This document shows, piece by piece, positions 26,988 to 35,786 of a stretch of 64,000 nucleotides of DNA. A program made the position numbers and the translations under genes. The stretch covers positions 1 through 64,000 of the forward strand of contig DASRPM010000104.1 in NCBI GenBank assembly GCA_035646375.1, written 5' to 3'. The notes under the pieces are model-generated. The model was not told the DNA's origin, did no database searches, and saw only the letters and a list, made by a program, of their open reading frames with translations. The stretch comes from DASYRM01 sp035646375. GTDB taxonomy: Bacteria > Acidobacteriota > Vicinamibacteria > Vicinamibacterales > UBA2999. How positions within the stretch are numbered: the stretch's first letter is position 1; each line of letters opens with the position of its first letter.

Positions 26988-27689
26988 ATGACTCAGATGG
27001 TCGCGGAAGCGGTGCGTCAGGCGGGCGTGAACTTCATGGACTCGGTAGCCACGCTGCTGCCGCGCATCCTGATCACGGCGGCCATCGTCGCCGTCGGCTG
27101 GGTGATCGCGTGGGCGCTCAAATGGGCGGTGCGCTGGATCCTGATCTGGTCGCGCTTCAACCACGGGTGCGAGCGCATCGGCGTGTCCGCCGTGCTCAAG
27201 ACGGCCGATCTCCCGGCGCCCGACATCCTGGTGAGCCTGATCGTGTTCTGGCTCGTCTGGGTGGGGTTCCTGCTCTCGGGGGTGGACGTGCTCGGCTTCA
27301 CCGCCCTCGAGGGAATGGTGCGCAACTTCGCGGTGTTCGTCCCGCGCCTGCTGGTCGCCATCGTCATCCTGGTGCTGGGCGTCGTGTGCGCCAACTTCGC
27401 CTGGCGTGCCACGTTGATTGCCGCGGTGAACGCCCGGGTGCCGTCGCCACGCGTCGTCAGCGGCGCGGTGCGCGCGCTGGTGCTCATCCTCGCCGGGGCG
27501 ATGGCGCTCGACCAGATCGCGCTGGCACGCACCATCGTGCTCACCGCGTTCGCGATTGCGTTCGGTGCCGTGATGCTGGGGCTGGCGATCGCGTTCGGCG
27601 TCGGCGGCGGTGGCATCGCCCGCCGCATCCTCGACCACTGGTTCCCGGAGCACCCCCCGTCGGAGCGGGAGGAGTTCCGGCACTTATAG
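26988..27689 (+). CDS. MscS-related membrane protein (TM-helix repeat family)
   Basis: 233 residues with five hydrophobic helices. Segments such as LLPRILITAAIVAVGWVIAW and FVPRLLVAIVILVLGVVCA are the conserved TM-helix repeats found ahead of MscS domains in CmpX-like channels. The soluble MscS beta domain is missing, so it may be a channel subunit or osmosensing membrane protein. It starts 11 bases after the glycosyltransferase, with GAGGG upstream, and shares its operon. The TAG stop starts a 9 bp tandem array and overlaps the end of the converging kinase gene by 6 bases. Confidence 0.78.
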   Translation: MTQMVAEAVRQAGVNFMDSVATLLPRILITAAIVAVGWVIAWALKWAVRWILIWSRFNHGCERIGVSAVLKTADLPAPDILVSLIVFWLVWVGFLLSGVDVLGFTALEGMVRNFAVFVPRLLVAIVILVLGVVCANFAWRATLIAAVNARVPSPRVVSGAVRALVLILAGAMALDQIALARTIVLTAFAIAFGAVMLGLAIAFGVGGGGIARRILDHWFPEHPPSEREEFRHL

Positions 27690-29210
27690 GCCGGGTAGAC
27701 CGGGTGGGCCCGGTGGGGTACGCGGTTGCGGCTCTTCAGGCCGACCGCGACTGCCAGACTCCAATCCCGCGGCTCTTGCCGTGGACGGCTCGATGAACGC
27801 GAACGCGATCGTCACGGCGACGGCGAGCGCCAGCAGCACCACGTCGAGCGCCGACTGCGCGGCCACGAGGCCGGCACCAACCACCAGCGACACGACGAGC
27901 AGGATATCCGCGAGGCGGATGAACGGCGCCGATCGGCTCCGCGCCCACACGAGCTCGCCGGCGTGCTGGCCCGACATGAACCACAGGTGGAGCCGGAGCA
28001 TGCTCGCCATCAGCGCCGCGATCGCGGTGGCGATGAAGAATCCACGGCCTTCCAGACCGCCAATCTGGCCGCGCGCCAGCCACGCCGGGATCAGCATCGC
28101 GGCATAGGCGACGGCGGCCGCGCCCTGGTGAAATTCCCACCAGAATCGCGCCGAGCGCCCGGGCACGACCGCGGCTCCGGACTGGACGCTCGCCGTTCCC
28201 GCCAGCCCTTCCAGCGCGGCCACCAGTTCGTGCGCGTCGGCGAAGCGCCTGGTTGGATCGGGTTGCCGCGCGCGATCGGCAATGCGCTGGAGCGGTGGCT
28301 CCACGGCTGGAGCGCTCGCGCCCGCCACGAGCGGGTGCCGTCCGGACAGCATCTCCGCCAGGATGACGCCGAACGCGAAGATGTCGGTGCGCGCGTCGGG
28401 AACGCCGCCCACGAGCTGCTCGGGCGCCATGTAGGCCGGCGTGCCGATCATCGAGCCGTCGCGCGTGAGCTTGGTGTGGTGCGTGCCGCCAGGGCTCTCG
28501 AGCCATGCGATGCCGAAGTCCACGATCTTCGCCGTGCCGCCCGGCCCCACCACGATGTTCTCGGGCTTCAAATCGCGATGAATCACGCCGGCGTCGTGCG
28601 CGGCTCGCAGGCCTCGCGCCACGTGCAGCGCGATCTCGCGCGCGGTCCTCACGTCGATCGGCCCCTCGTCGATCAGCGTGCGCAGCGTGCGGCCGTCGAG
28701 GAACTCCGACGCCAGCAGCAGGTGCCCTTCCACCTCTTCCAGCGAAAACACGGTGGCCACTGCCGGGTCGGTGATGGTGGCGGCGGCGCGCGCCTCGCGT
28801 TTCAGCCGTTCGCGCAGCTCGGGGTTGCCGGCCAGCGACGCTGGCAGCGACTTCAGGGCGACGTTGCGACGGAGCCGCCGATCGGTGGCGAGGTACACCA
28901 CGCCCATGCCGCCGCGGCCGATCGCCCGGATGATCTCGAACTCGCCCACTCGATCGCCGGGCCCCCAGGCGGCGCCGTCCGGCTCGCCCTCGGGCAACGC
29001 GGCGAGCGCCACGTCTTCGGGGTCGACCTGCGCCGGCTGATCGAGGAACCCGCCGAGCGTGTCGAACGAGTGCAGCAGCCGCTCGGCGTCCGCCAGCAGC
29101 GCCGCGTCGCCGCCGCATTCCGCGCGCAGCCAGGCGGTGCGCGCCTCGGCGGGACGCTCCAGCGCGCCGTTGAACAGCCCCTTGATCTGGCTCCAGCGCT
29201 GCGGATTCAC
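27684..29210 (-). CDS. Membrane serine/threonine protein kinase
   Basis: 508 residues. A short N-terminal helical region is followed by a Hanks-type kinase domain at about 90-355: glycine loop GRGGMGVVY, Lys120, HRDLKPEN with Asp213, and DFG at 231-233. Four hydrophobic helices follow (about 385-490), so the kinase is N-terminal and cytoplasmic. The last residues (PPGPPGLPGL) are encoded by a tandem array. GTG at 29208-29210 overlaps the ECF sigma stop (GTGA); such sigma/kinase pairs are typical of Acidobacteriota. The kinase probably controls its sigma factor or shares its stimulus. Confidence 0.9.
   Translation of the reverse strand: MNPQRWSQIKGLFNGALERPAEARTAWLRAECGGDAALLADAERLLHSFDTLGGFLDQPAQVDPEDVALAALPEGEPDGAAWGPGDRVGEFEIIRAIGRGGMGVVYLATDRRLRRNVALKSLPASLAGNPELRERLKREARAAATITDPAVATVFSLEEVEGHLLLASEFLDGRTLRTLIDEGPIDVRTAREIALHVARGLRAAHDAGVIHRDLKPENIVVGPGGTAKIVDFGIAWLESPGGTHHTKLTRDGSMIGTPAYMAPEQLVGGVPDARTDIFAFGVILAEMLSGRHPLVAGASAPAVEPPLQRIADRARQPDPTRRFADAHELVAALEGLAGTASVQSGAAVVPGRSARFWWEFHQGAAAVAYAAMLIPAWLARGQIGGLEGRGFFIATAIAALMASMLRLHLWFMSGQHAGELVWARSRSAPFIRLADILLVVSLVVGAGLVAAQSALDVVLLALAVAVTIAFAFIEPSTARAAGLESGSRGRPEEPQPRTPPGPPGLPGL
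27687..27722. repeat. Nonad tandem array starting at a stop codon
   Basis: Four in-phase 9 bp units (TAGGCCGGG, TAGACCGGG, TGGGCCCGG, TGGGGTACG). The first triplet is the stop of the MscS-like gene. On the other strand the same DNA encodes the kinase's Pro/Gly tail. Confidence 0.65.
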
Positions 29211-29761
29211 TCCGCCCCGCCTTCGAGCGCCTGCTTGAGCCAGGCGCGCGCCATGGCCCATTGCCGCTTCACCGTCGCCGGCGACACGCCCACGGCCTCG
29301 GCGGTCTCCTCGACGGTGAGGCCGCCGAAGTAGCGCAGCTCCACGATCCGCGCCTGCTCGGGATCGAACGCCGCGAGACGGCTCAGCGCCTGGTCGAGCG
29401 CGATCACGTCCACGTCACCGGGGCGGTCGGCGTCGGGGCGCTCGAACTCGGGACGCACGGCCGCCGGCGGCGCGCTGATGTCGTTGAGCGTCACCTGATG
29501 GCCGCCGCCGTCGCGCTTGGCGGCGTGCCGGGCGCGGGCGCGCTGCACGAGGATCTGACGCATCGAGAGCGCCGCGATCGCCAGGAAGTGCGTGCGGTTC
29601 TGGAACTCGCGCGAGCGCTCGGCGGCCAGGCGCACGAACGCTTCGTTGACCAGCCCCGTGGCCTGCAGGGTCTGGCCGGGACGCTCGCGGCCCATGTAGC
29701 GGGCCGCGATGCGGCGCAGCTCGTCGTAGACGAGCGGCATGAGTTCGTGGTGCGCTTTCAA
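29207..29761 (-). CDS. ECF RNA polymerase sigma factor, kinase-associated type
   Basis: 184 residues. Region 2 (LMPLVYDELRRIAARYMGRERPG and the LVNEAFVRL helix) and region 4 (QARIVELRYFGGLTVEETAEAVGVS with a helix-turn-helix near 145-165) are complete. It belongs to the ECF group (TIGR02999-like) usually paired with serine/threonine kinases. The start is a TTG: a GGAGG lies seven bases upstream and no better codon is near. That ribosome binding site is inside a hairpin (29761-29804). The kinase gene follows with a 4-base overlap. No anti-sigma factor is present. Confidence 0.93.
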   Translation of the reverse strand: MKAHHELMPLVYDELRRIAARYMGRERPGQTLQATGLVNEAFVRLAAERSREFQNRTHFLAIAALSMRQILVQRARARHAAKRDGGGHQVTLNDISAPPAAVRPEFERPDADRPGDVDVIALDQALSRLAAFDPEQARIVELRYFGGLTVEETAEAVGVSPATVKRQWAMARAWLKQALEGGAE

Positions 29762-29804
29762 TGTCGAGCCTCCGCCGTGGAGCCATCCGGCTTCGGCTCG
29801 ACAT
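29761..29804 (-). promoter_or_regulatory. 5' leader hairpin occluding the sigma factor start
   Basis: ATGTCGAGCC and GGCTCGACAT form a perfect 10 bp stem. In the sigma mRNA the right arm holds the end of the GGAGG Shine-Dalgarno and reaches the first base of the TTG start. Inside the loop CTCC can pair with the GGAG of the same site. Both folds would hide the start. Confidence 0.5.
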
Positions 29805-29818
29805 GGCAGTGTCTCTTT

Positions 29819-29837
29819 GCCCCCGCTTCGCGGGGGC
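29819..29837 (-). terminator. GC hairpin between cyclophilin and sigma genes
   Basis: GCCCCCG, loop CTTCG, CGGGGGC: seven perfect pairs, downstream of the cyclophilin stop on the minus strand. Confidence 0.5.
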
Positions 29838-29839
29838 TG

Positions 29840-29900
29840 GACGTCTTGAAGGGCGGGACGTGGCGGTTAACCATTCGAATTGGCCCGCCCTCAAGACGTC
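29840..29900 (-). terminator. Long inverted repeat after the cyclophilin gene
   Basis: Arms of 17-18 bases (29840-29857 and 29884-29900) match with one extra A, enclosing 26 bases. It begins 36 bases past the cyclophilin stop and with the adjacent hairpin forms a strongly structured 80-base region. Confidence 0.5.
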
Positions 29901-29935
29901 GGTGTCGCTGGCAGCAGCGCAGAGCGGGGGGCGCG

Positions 29936-30451
29936 CTATGTGCGCGTGATCTTAATGGAGTTGATGACGATGTCCTTCACCGGGCGATCCTGGCGGCCCG
30001 TCGGCGTGCTCCCGATCCGGCGCACGACCTCCATCCCCTCGGTCACCTCGCCGAACACCGAGTGCTTGTTGTCGAGATGCGGCGTCGGCCCCAAGGTGAT
30101 GAAGAACTGGCTGCCGTTGGTGTTGGCACCCGCGTTGGCCATCGACAGGATGCCGGCCTTGGTGTGCCGCAGCGACGGGTGGAATTCGTCCTTGAACTGG
30201 TAGCCGGGCCCGCCAATGCCCTTGCCGAGCGGATCCCCGCCCTGAATCATGAAGCCCTCGATCACGCGGTGGAAGACGATGCCGTCGTAGAACGGCGTGT
30301 TCGTCATCTTCTCCTGCGTGCCGGGGTGGGTCCACTCCTTGGTCCCCTCGGCGAGGCCGACGAAGTTGGCCACCGTTTCCGGCGTCTCCTGATCGAACAG
30401 GCGTACCTTGAAGCTGCCTTCGGTCGTTGCGAACTCAGCGTGCACAGCCAC
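29936..30451 (-). CDS. Peptidyl-prolyl cis-trans isomerase (cyclophilin)
   Basis: 171 residues, a cytoplasmic single-domain cyclophilin. Active-site residues appear in FHRVIEGFMIQGGDP, GSQFFITL and the HLDNKHSVFGEV block. It speeds proline isomerisation in folding proteins. The start is GTG, with GGAGG about seven bases upstream. Convergence with nothing and a long inverted repeat downstream suggest a single-gene transcript; heptad repeats fill the gap to the divergent glgB gene. Confidence 0.95.
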   Translation of the reverse strand: MAVHAEFATTEGSFKVRLFDQETPETVANFVGLAEGTKEWTHPGTQEKMTNTPFYDGIVFHRVIEGFMIQGGDPLGKGIGGPGYQFKDEFHPSLRHTKAGILSMANAGANTNGSQFFITLGPTPHLDNKHSVFGEVTEGMEVVRRIGSTPTGRQDRPVKDIVINSIKITRT

Positions 30452-30470
30452 GTGGATCCTCCGCCCCTAT

Positions 30471-30562
30471 GGTAGCTGGTAGCTGGTAGCTGGTAGCCAG
30501 TAGCCAGTAGCTGGCATTGGCCCAAAAGGCTACCCGCTACGAGCTACCGGCTACCAGCTAGA
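30471..30562. repeat. Two heptad arrays in inverted orientation
   Basis: Six 7 bp units of the type GGTAGCT run from 30471 to 30512, and five complementary-sense units of the type GGCTACC from 30528 to 30562. Together they can form a long, imperfect hairpin in the divergent region between the cyclophilin and glgB genes. Confidence 0.7.
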
Positions 30563-30569
30563 AGGCCGG

Positions 30570-30575
30570 TACAAT
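30570..30575 (+). promoter_or_regulatory. Candidate -10 element of a leaderless glgB promoter
   Basis: TACAAT lies seven bases before the ATG. No Shine-Dalgarno is present, and no clear -35 hexamer; that position falls in the heptad array. Confidence 0.45.
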
Positions 30576-30582
30576 TGCACCA

Positions 30583-32796
30583 ATGAGCCCTGCGAGGCGA
30601 GCCGAAGCCCGAGCGCTCGGCGCCGTGGCCGAAGGGCTGAGCGACGATCCCTTTTCGGTGCTCGGCCGCCATCCGGCGCCGGCCGGCGGTCCCGCAGGGG
30701 CCATCATCCGCACGCTGCAGCCGGCTGCGACGGCGGTCGAGGTCGTCGTCGGCGACCGCGTCGTCCCGATGGAGCGGCGGCGTCCGGAAGGGTTGTTCGC
30801 CGCCGTGGTGCCGTGGGACGGCCCCCTCGAGCAGCTCGGATACGTGCTGCGCGTGCACGATCCGGCAGGCGTGCGCGATCTGATCGACCCCTACCAGTTC
30901 GGCCCGGTCCTCACCGACTTCGACCTGCACCTGTTCTCCGAGGGGCGGCACTACCGGGCGTGGGAGCAGCTCGGCTCGCGGCGCCGCACCATCGGGCCGG
31001 TGGAGGGGGTGCACTTCGCCGTCTGGGCGCCGAACGCCCAGCGCGTCAGCGTGATCGGCGAGTTCAACCAGTGGGACGGCCGCGCGCACGTGATGCGGCG
31101 GCTGGTGCCCTCGGGGATCTGGGAAATCTTCATTCCCGGCCTGCGGGACGGTGTTCGCTACAAGTACGAGGTGCGCACGCGCGCCGGGCACCTGCTCCAC
31201 AAGGCGGACCCGTACGCCCGTCAGCTCGAAACCCCGCCGCACACCGCTTCGGTCGTCTCGACCGGCGGCAGCTACGAGTGGGGCGACGGCGAGTGGATGC
31301 GCAACCGCGAGTCGCTCGGCGAGTGGCGCGAGCGCCCGATGTCGATCTACGAGGTCCACCTCGGGTCGTGGCGCCGGCGCGAGGACGAGCCGCAGTTCAG
31401 CCTGTCGTACCGCGAGCTGGCCGCCACGCTCGTCCCGTACGTGCGCGACATGGGCTACACGCACGTCGAGCTGCTGCCCGTGATGGAGCACCCGTTCTTC
31501 GGCTCGTGGGGCTATCAGGTGGTGGGCTTCTTCGCCCCTTCGAGCCGGTTCGGCACGCCCGACGACTTCCGCTACTTCGTGGATCAGTGCCACCAGCACG
31601 GGCTCGGCGTGATCCTCGACTGGGTGCCCGGCCATTTTCCCAAGGACGGCCACGGCCTGGTGAGCTTCGACGGCACCGCGCTCTACGAGCACGAGGATCC
31701 GCGCCGGGGCGAGCACCGGGAGTGGGGGACGCTCGTCTTCAACTACGGGCGCGACGAGGTGCGCACGTTCCTGCTGAGCAACGCGCTCTACTGGCTCGAG
31801 GAGTTTCACGCCGACGGCCTGCGCGTGGATGCCGTGGCGTCGATGCTGTATCTCGACTACTCGCGACGCGAAGGGGAATGGCTGCCGAACGAGCGCGGCG
31901 GCCGCGAGAACCTCGAGGCGGTGGAGTTCCTGAAGCAGCTCAATATCGTGACGCACGGGCGGCTGCCGGGCACCATCACCGTGGCCGAGGAGTCCACGTC
32001 CTGGCCGGCGGTGAGCCGGCCGACCTTCGATGGCGGCCTCGGCTTCACCTACAAGTGGAACATGGGCTGGATGCACGACATGCTCGCGTACATGCGCGAG
32101 GATCCCGTGAACCGGCGGTGGCATCACGGACAGATCACGTTCTCGATGCTCTACGCCTTCACCGAGAACTTCGTGCTCCCGTTTTCACACGACGAAGTCG
32201 TCTACGGCAAGCGCTCGATGCTCGAGAAGATGCCCGGTGATCCGTGGCAGAAGCACGCGTCGCTGCGCGCGCTCTACGGGTATCTCTTCGCCCATCCCGG
32301 GAAGAAGCTGATGTTCATGGGCGCCGAGTTCGGGCAGCGCAACGAGTGGAACCACGACACGAGCCTTGACTGGGCCGAGCTCGAGCAGCCGATGAACCAG
32401 GGGCTGCAGCGCTGGGTACGCGATCTGAACGCGAGCTACCGCCGGGAGCGGTCGCTTCACGAAGTGGACTTCGACGGCCGTGGCTTCGCCTGGATCGACT
32501 GCCACGACGCCGATCACAGCGTGGTGTCGCTGGTGCGCAGGGCGCGCGACGAGGGGGAGTTCACCGTTGCCGTCGCCAACTTCACCCCGGTGCCGAGGGC
32601 CGGTTACGTGGTGGGCGTGCCCGAGCCGGGCTGGTATCGGGAGGTGCTCAACAGCGACGCCGGTATCTACGGCGGCAGCAACGTGGGCAACAGCGGCGGC
32701 GTGCCGGCCGACGGTCCGCCGGCCCACGGCTATCCGCACTCCATCCGCGTCGCCCTCCCGCCGCTCGGATTCTTGCTGCTCAAGAAGGGCGGGTAG
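30583..32796 (+). CDS. glgB: 1,4-alpha-glucan branching enzyme
   Basis: 737 residues with the full GlgB layout: an N1 domain (about 1-110), CBM48 (about 125-230), the GH13 catalytic domain and a C-terminal beta domain. Catalytic residues are Asp416 (RVDAVASMLYLDYSR), Glu469 (AEESTSWP) and Asp537 (FSHDEVV). It introduces alpha-1,6 branches in glycogen. No glgA or glgC is nearby; with TreS it may serve an alpha-glucan/trehalose balance. The C-terminal KKGG and the TAG stop are part of a 9 bp array. Confidence 0.97.
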   Translation: MSPARRAEARALGAVAEGLSDDPFSVLGRHPAPAGGPAGAIIRTLQPAATAVEVVVGDRVVPMERRRPEGLFAAVVPWDGPLEQLGYVLRVHDPAGVRDLIDPYQFGPVLTDFDLHLFSEGRHYRAWEQLGSRRRTIGPVEGVHFAVWAPNAQRVSVIGEFNQWDGRAHVMRRLVPSGIWEIFIPGLRDGVRYKYEVRTRAGHLLHKADPYARQLETPPHTASVVSTGGSYEWGDGEWMRNRESLGEWRERPMSIYEVHLGSWRRREDEPQFSLSYRELAATLVPYVRDMGYTHVELLPVMEHPFFGSWGYQVVGFFAPSSRFGTPDDFRYFVDQCHQHGLGVILDWVPGHFPKDGHGLVSFDGTALYEHEDPRRGEHREWGTLVFNYGRDEVRTFLLSNALYWLEEFHADGLRVDAVASMLYLDYSRREGEWLPNERGGRENLEAVEFLKQLNIVTHGRLPGTITVAEESTSWPAVSRPTFDGGLGFTYKWNMGWMHDMLAYMREDPVNRRWHHGQITFSMLYAFTENFVLPFSHDEVVYGKRSMLEKMPGDPWQKHASLRALYGYLFAHPGKKLMFMGAEFGQRNEWNHDTSLDWAELEQPMNQGLQRWVRDLNASYRRERSLHEVDFDGRGFAWIDCHDADHSVVSLVRRARDEGEFTVAVANFTPVPRAGYVVGVPEPGWYREVLNSDAGIYGGSNVGNSGGVPADGPPAHGYPHSIRVALPPLGFLLLKKGG

Positions 32797-32820
32797 GGCG
32801 GGTAGGGCGGGTAGGCCTTT
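32785..32820 (+). repeat. Nonad tandem array through the glgB stop
   Basis: AAGGGCGGG, then TAGGGCGGG twice, then TAGGCCTTT, in exact 9 bp phase. The unit before the stop is the last three sense codons; a single A-to-T difference turns the next AAG into the TAG stop. Confidence 0.7.
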
Positions 32821-32825
32821 CGAAG

Positions 32826-32847
32826 GGCCGCGTCTTTAGACCCGGCC
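32826..32847 (-). terminator. Hairpin with TTTA loop at the sugar kinase stop
   Basis: GGCCG-C-GTC, loop TTTA, GAC-C-CGGCC with one mismatch. The stop codon lies at its apex. A second TTTA-loop hairpin is at 42640-42657. Confidence 0.5.
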
Positions 32848-33750
32848 GACCAGCAACTGTTCCACGGTCTCGAGCGTCGGCACGCCGCCGAGGGCGCCGG
32901 CCTTCGTGCAGCTCAGCGCCGCGGCGGCGTTGGCAAAGCGCAGGATCGCGTCGGGCGCCTCGCCGCGGAGCAGCGCCACGATGAAGGCGCCGCGAAAAAC
33001 GTCGCCCGCGCCGGTCGTGTCCACGACGTCTACCGCGGGCGGCGCCGCGCGATACACGCGATCGCCGTCCAGCAGCAGCGCCCCCTGCGCCCCCATCGTC
33101 ACGCATCGCAGCCGCGCATGCGGGGCGTCGAGCCGGCGCAGCGCCCGTTCCGGATCGGAGGCGCCGGTGACGGCCTCCGGCAGACCCTGCGCCAGGATGG
33201 GGACCGTCAGCTGGCGCAGCAGCTCGCCGGTGTGCGCGCCGACCCCCTCGAGATCGCACGTGACCTGCGCGCCGGCCTCGCGCGCGATGCGCGCCGCCGC
33301 GATCGACGCCGCTTCGTCCACGCCGTCCACGTGCACGGCGCGCGCATGCGTCAGCGTCGAGCGCGGCAGCGTCTCGGGTGCGAGCGCGAGGGCCGCGTCG
33401 CGCTGGCCCATCACCACGCGATCGCCGTTGCGATCGTCCACCAGAACCACCGCCGACCGGTTGGCCACCGGCCGCACGACGCTCTCGGCGAGATCGAGCC
33501 CGCGCGCCGCGAGTGTCCGGCGCAGCCGCTGCCCGTCGTCGTCGGAGCCGAAGGCGCCGATGTAGCTGGCACGCAGCCCCATCGCCACGCACGTGCACAG
33601 GGTGGTGACCACCTGGCCGCCAGCCTCGTGCGACGACGAACGGATCTGCATCTTGGTGGCCGCGCCGGGTGCGGGCAGGGCTGGCAGGCGCAGCACGTGG
33701 TCCACCGAGTTCTCGCCGACGCCAACGACGTCCCACCAGATCTCCGTCAT
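32836..33750 (-). CDS. PfkB-family carbohydrate kinase
   Basis: 304 residues, ribokinase fold. The N-terminal signature appears as SHEAGGQVVTTLCTCVAMG, and the ATP/anion-hole motif DTTGAGDVFRGAF carries the catalytic Asp. It phosphorylates a sugar or nucleoside with ATP; the substrate is undetermined. Its ATG overlaps the stop of the RNA methyltransferase gene (ATGA). A hairpin with a TTTA loop spans its stop. Confidence 0.9.
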   Translation of the reverse strand: MTEIWWDVVGVGENSVDHVLRLPALPAPGAATKMQIRSSSHEAGGQVVTTLCTCVAMGLRASYIGAFGSDDDGQRLRRTLAARGLDLAESVVRPVANRSAVVLVDDRNGDRVVMGQRDAALALAPETLPRSTLTHARAVHVDGVDEAASIAAARIAREAGAQVTCDLEGVGAHTGELLRQLTVPILAQGLPEAVTGASDPERALRRLDAPHARLRCVTMGAQGALLLDGDRVYRAAPPAVDVVDTTGAGDVFRGAFIVALLRGEAPDAILRFANAAAALSCTKAGALGGVPTLETVEQLLVGRV

Positions 33751-34556
33751 TCCGACGTCCCCGCGGCGCGGCTCAGTTCGTACAGCGCGATACCCGCGGC
33801 CATTCCCACGTTCAGCGAGTCCACAGCCTCCGTCGTCCGAATGCGCGCCAGGTGCGTGCACGCCCCCAGCGCGCCGGCCGTCAGCCCCTCGCCTTCGTGT
33901 CCAAGGATCAGCACGACGCGGTGTGCGCCGGCGACGGCGACGACCTCCGACAGCGGCGGCGCGGCTGGCGAGGGCGTGAGGCCCAGGATCGTCCAGCCTT
34001 CCTCCTTCAGGCTCTCGACAGTGGCGGGCCAGGGCACGTCGGTCGCGAAGGGGACCTCGAGCGCCGCGCCCATGGATGTGCGCACCGCCTTCCGGTAGAG
34101 CGGATCGGCGCAGTGCTCGTCGAGGAGCAGGCCGTCGGCGGCAAAGGCCGCGGCGGCGCGAAAGGTCGCCCCGACGTTGTCGGCGTCGCCGACCCGCTCG
34201 AGCGCGACCAGCCGCTGCGCGCCGCGTGCCACTTCCTCCCAGGAGACGGGGGCCGGCCGCTCGCCGATGGCCAGGCACCCGCGATGGATGTTGAAGCCGA
34301 CCACCGCGTTCATCAGGATCTGGGGCACGACATACACCGGGAGGTCGGGCCGGGCGGCAACCAGGTCCTCCACCGCGTAGAAGCCCCGCGGCGTGACCAT
34401 CACCGACTGGGTGGCGAACCGGGACTCGAGGAGGCGCCGGACCACCAGCCGTCCCTCCGCCACGAACAGACCGGTGTTCCGGGCGAACTTGTCCCGGATG
34501 GAGCGGTAGATGGTGACCCGCTCGTCGTCGATGTCGTCGAGGGACAGGACGGGCAC
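33747..34556 (-). CDS. SpoU/TrmH-family RNA 2'-O-methyltransferase
   Basis: 269 residues. An N-terminal substrate-binding region is followed by the knotted SPOUT domain with its three motifs: DNVGATFRAAAAF, LILGHEGEGL and TTEAVDSLNVGMAAGIALYEL. It methylates ribose in rRNA or tRNA using SAM. GTG at 34554-34556 is chosen as start because it gives the usual length; there is no Shine-Dalgarno. It is coupled to the sugar kinase by a 4-base overlap, an arrangement with no obvious functional logic. Confidence 0.88.
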   Translation of the reverse strand: MPVLSLDDIDDERVTIYRSIRDKFARNTGLFVAEGRLVVRRLLESRFATQSVMVTPRGFYAVEDLVAARPDLPVYVVPQILMNAVVGFNIHRGCLAIGERPAPVSWEEVARGAQRLVALERVGDADNVGATFRAAAAFAADGLLLDEHCADPLYRKAVRTSMGAALEVPFATDVPWPATVESLKEEGWTILGLTPSPAAPPLSEVVAVAGAHRVVLILGHEGEGLTAGALGACTHLARIRTTEAVDSLNVGMAAGIALYELSRAAGTSE

Positions 34557-34661
34557 CGGGCAATGGTAGCCCGCCAGATTCCTGGGACGAATGGTGGGAC
34601 CAACGGCCGGCTCCACGGGATCGCCCTTGACCTCCTCGTAATCCCCGCCGATATTGGCCCT

Positions 34662-35786
34662 ATGCACCGGTTCGTGCGCCGCCGCGCCCTGCTCGTCATC
34701 TTTCTCGGCGCCACGGTGCTCGGGGTCTTCTCGGCAATCCAGGCCTACAACTACGTCGCGCTCTTCAGCGAGAGACCGCAGCCGCTCGCCATCCTGCTCG
34801 GTCTCAACATGTCGTACTGGTACGCGTGGGCGCTGCTGGCGCCGCTCGTACTGTGGCTGGCCCGTACCTACCGCTTCGAGCGGGGCAAGTGGGTGCGTGC
34901 CCTCGCCGTCCACGTGCCGGCGGTGATCGTCATCACCTTCGCGCACGCGATGCTGCTCGGCGCCGGCCGCGTCGCCACCATGCTGTTCCTCGCCGAGCGC
35001 GAGGTGGACTGGTGGCTGGGCGTACGCGAGCGATTCTTCCTCTATTTCGACTGGGAGATGATGACCTACTGGGCCATCATCGCGGCGAGTCATGCCTACG
35101 ACTTCTACCGCGAGTCGCAGGAGCGCGCGCTCACCACGGCGCAACTGCAGACCCGCCTGGCCGAGGCGCAGCTGCAGGCGCTGCAGCGGCAGCTGCACCC
35201 GCACTTCCTCTTCAACACGCTGCACACGATCTCCGCGCTGATGCATCGCGACATCGACGCCGCCGACTCGATGCTGGGGCGGCTCAGCGACCTGCTGCGC
35301 CTGACGCTCGAACGCGTCGGCACGCAGATGGTGCCGCTCAAGGACGAGCTCGACTTCATCCACAAGTATCTCGACATCGAGCGGACGCGCTACGGCGAGC
35401 GGCTGCACGTCACGTTCGTCATCGAGCCCGACACGCTGAGCGCCTCGGTGCCCAATTTCGTGCTGCAGCCGATCGTGGAGAACGCGCTGCGGCACGGCAT
35501 CGGTCCCAAAGTCGGGGGCGGGCGCGTGGAGGTACGCGCCCACCACAACGGCGAATGGCTGCAGCTGGTCGTCCAGGACGACGGCTACGGCGTGCCGGCG
35601 GACCGGCTGGATGCGTTCAACACCGGCGTCGGGCTGACCAACACGCGCTCGCGCCTCGAGCACCTGTATCCCGGTAATCACACGTTCGAGTTCCAGACAC
35701 CGGCAGGCGGGGGCCTGGCTGTCACGATCGTGATTCCGTTCGCCGTGGACGCCGAACTGATGGAAGAATCGCGGAGCGTGGCATGA
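34662..35786 (+). CDS. LytS-type sensor histidine kinase
   Basis: 374 residues. Four transmembrane helices (about 8-28, 44-66, 80-100 and 135-147) form the sensor. A short coiled coil leads to the His_kinase domain with LHPHFLFN (His181 the likely phosphosite), and a HATPase domain with NALRHGIGP and DDGYGVP. It is an inner-membrane kinase that phosphorylates the LytTR regulator encoded by the next gene, with which it overlaps by 4 bases. A TATTGG hexamer just before the ATG may be a -10. The signal is unknown. Confidence 0.93.
   Translation: MHRFVRRRALLVIFLGATVLGVFSAIQAYNYVALFSERPQPLAILLGLNMSYWYAWALLAPLVLWLARTYRFERGKWVRALAVHVPAVIVITFAHAMLLGAGRVATMLFLAEREVDWWLGVRERFFLYFDWEMMTYWAIIAASHAYDFYRESQERALTTAQLQTRLAEAQLQALQRQLHPHFLFNTLHTISALMHRDIDAADSMLGRLSDLLRLTLERVGTQMVPLKDELDFIHKYLDIERTRYGERLHVTFVIEPDTLSASVPNFVLQPIVENALRHGIGPKVGGGRVEVRAHHNGEWLQLVVQDDGYGVPADRLDAFNTGVGLTNTRSRLEHLYPGNHTFEFQTPAGGGLAVTIVIPFAVDAELMEESRSVA

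Noticed and set aside
30471..30562. Possible CRISPR array
   Set aside because: The units are 7 bp tandem repeats with no spacers.
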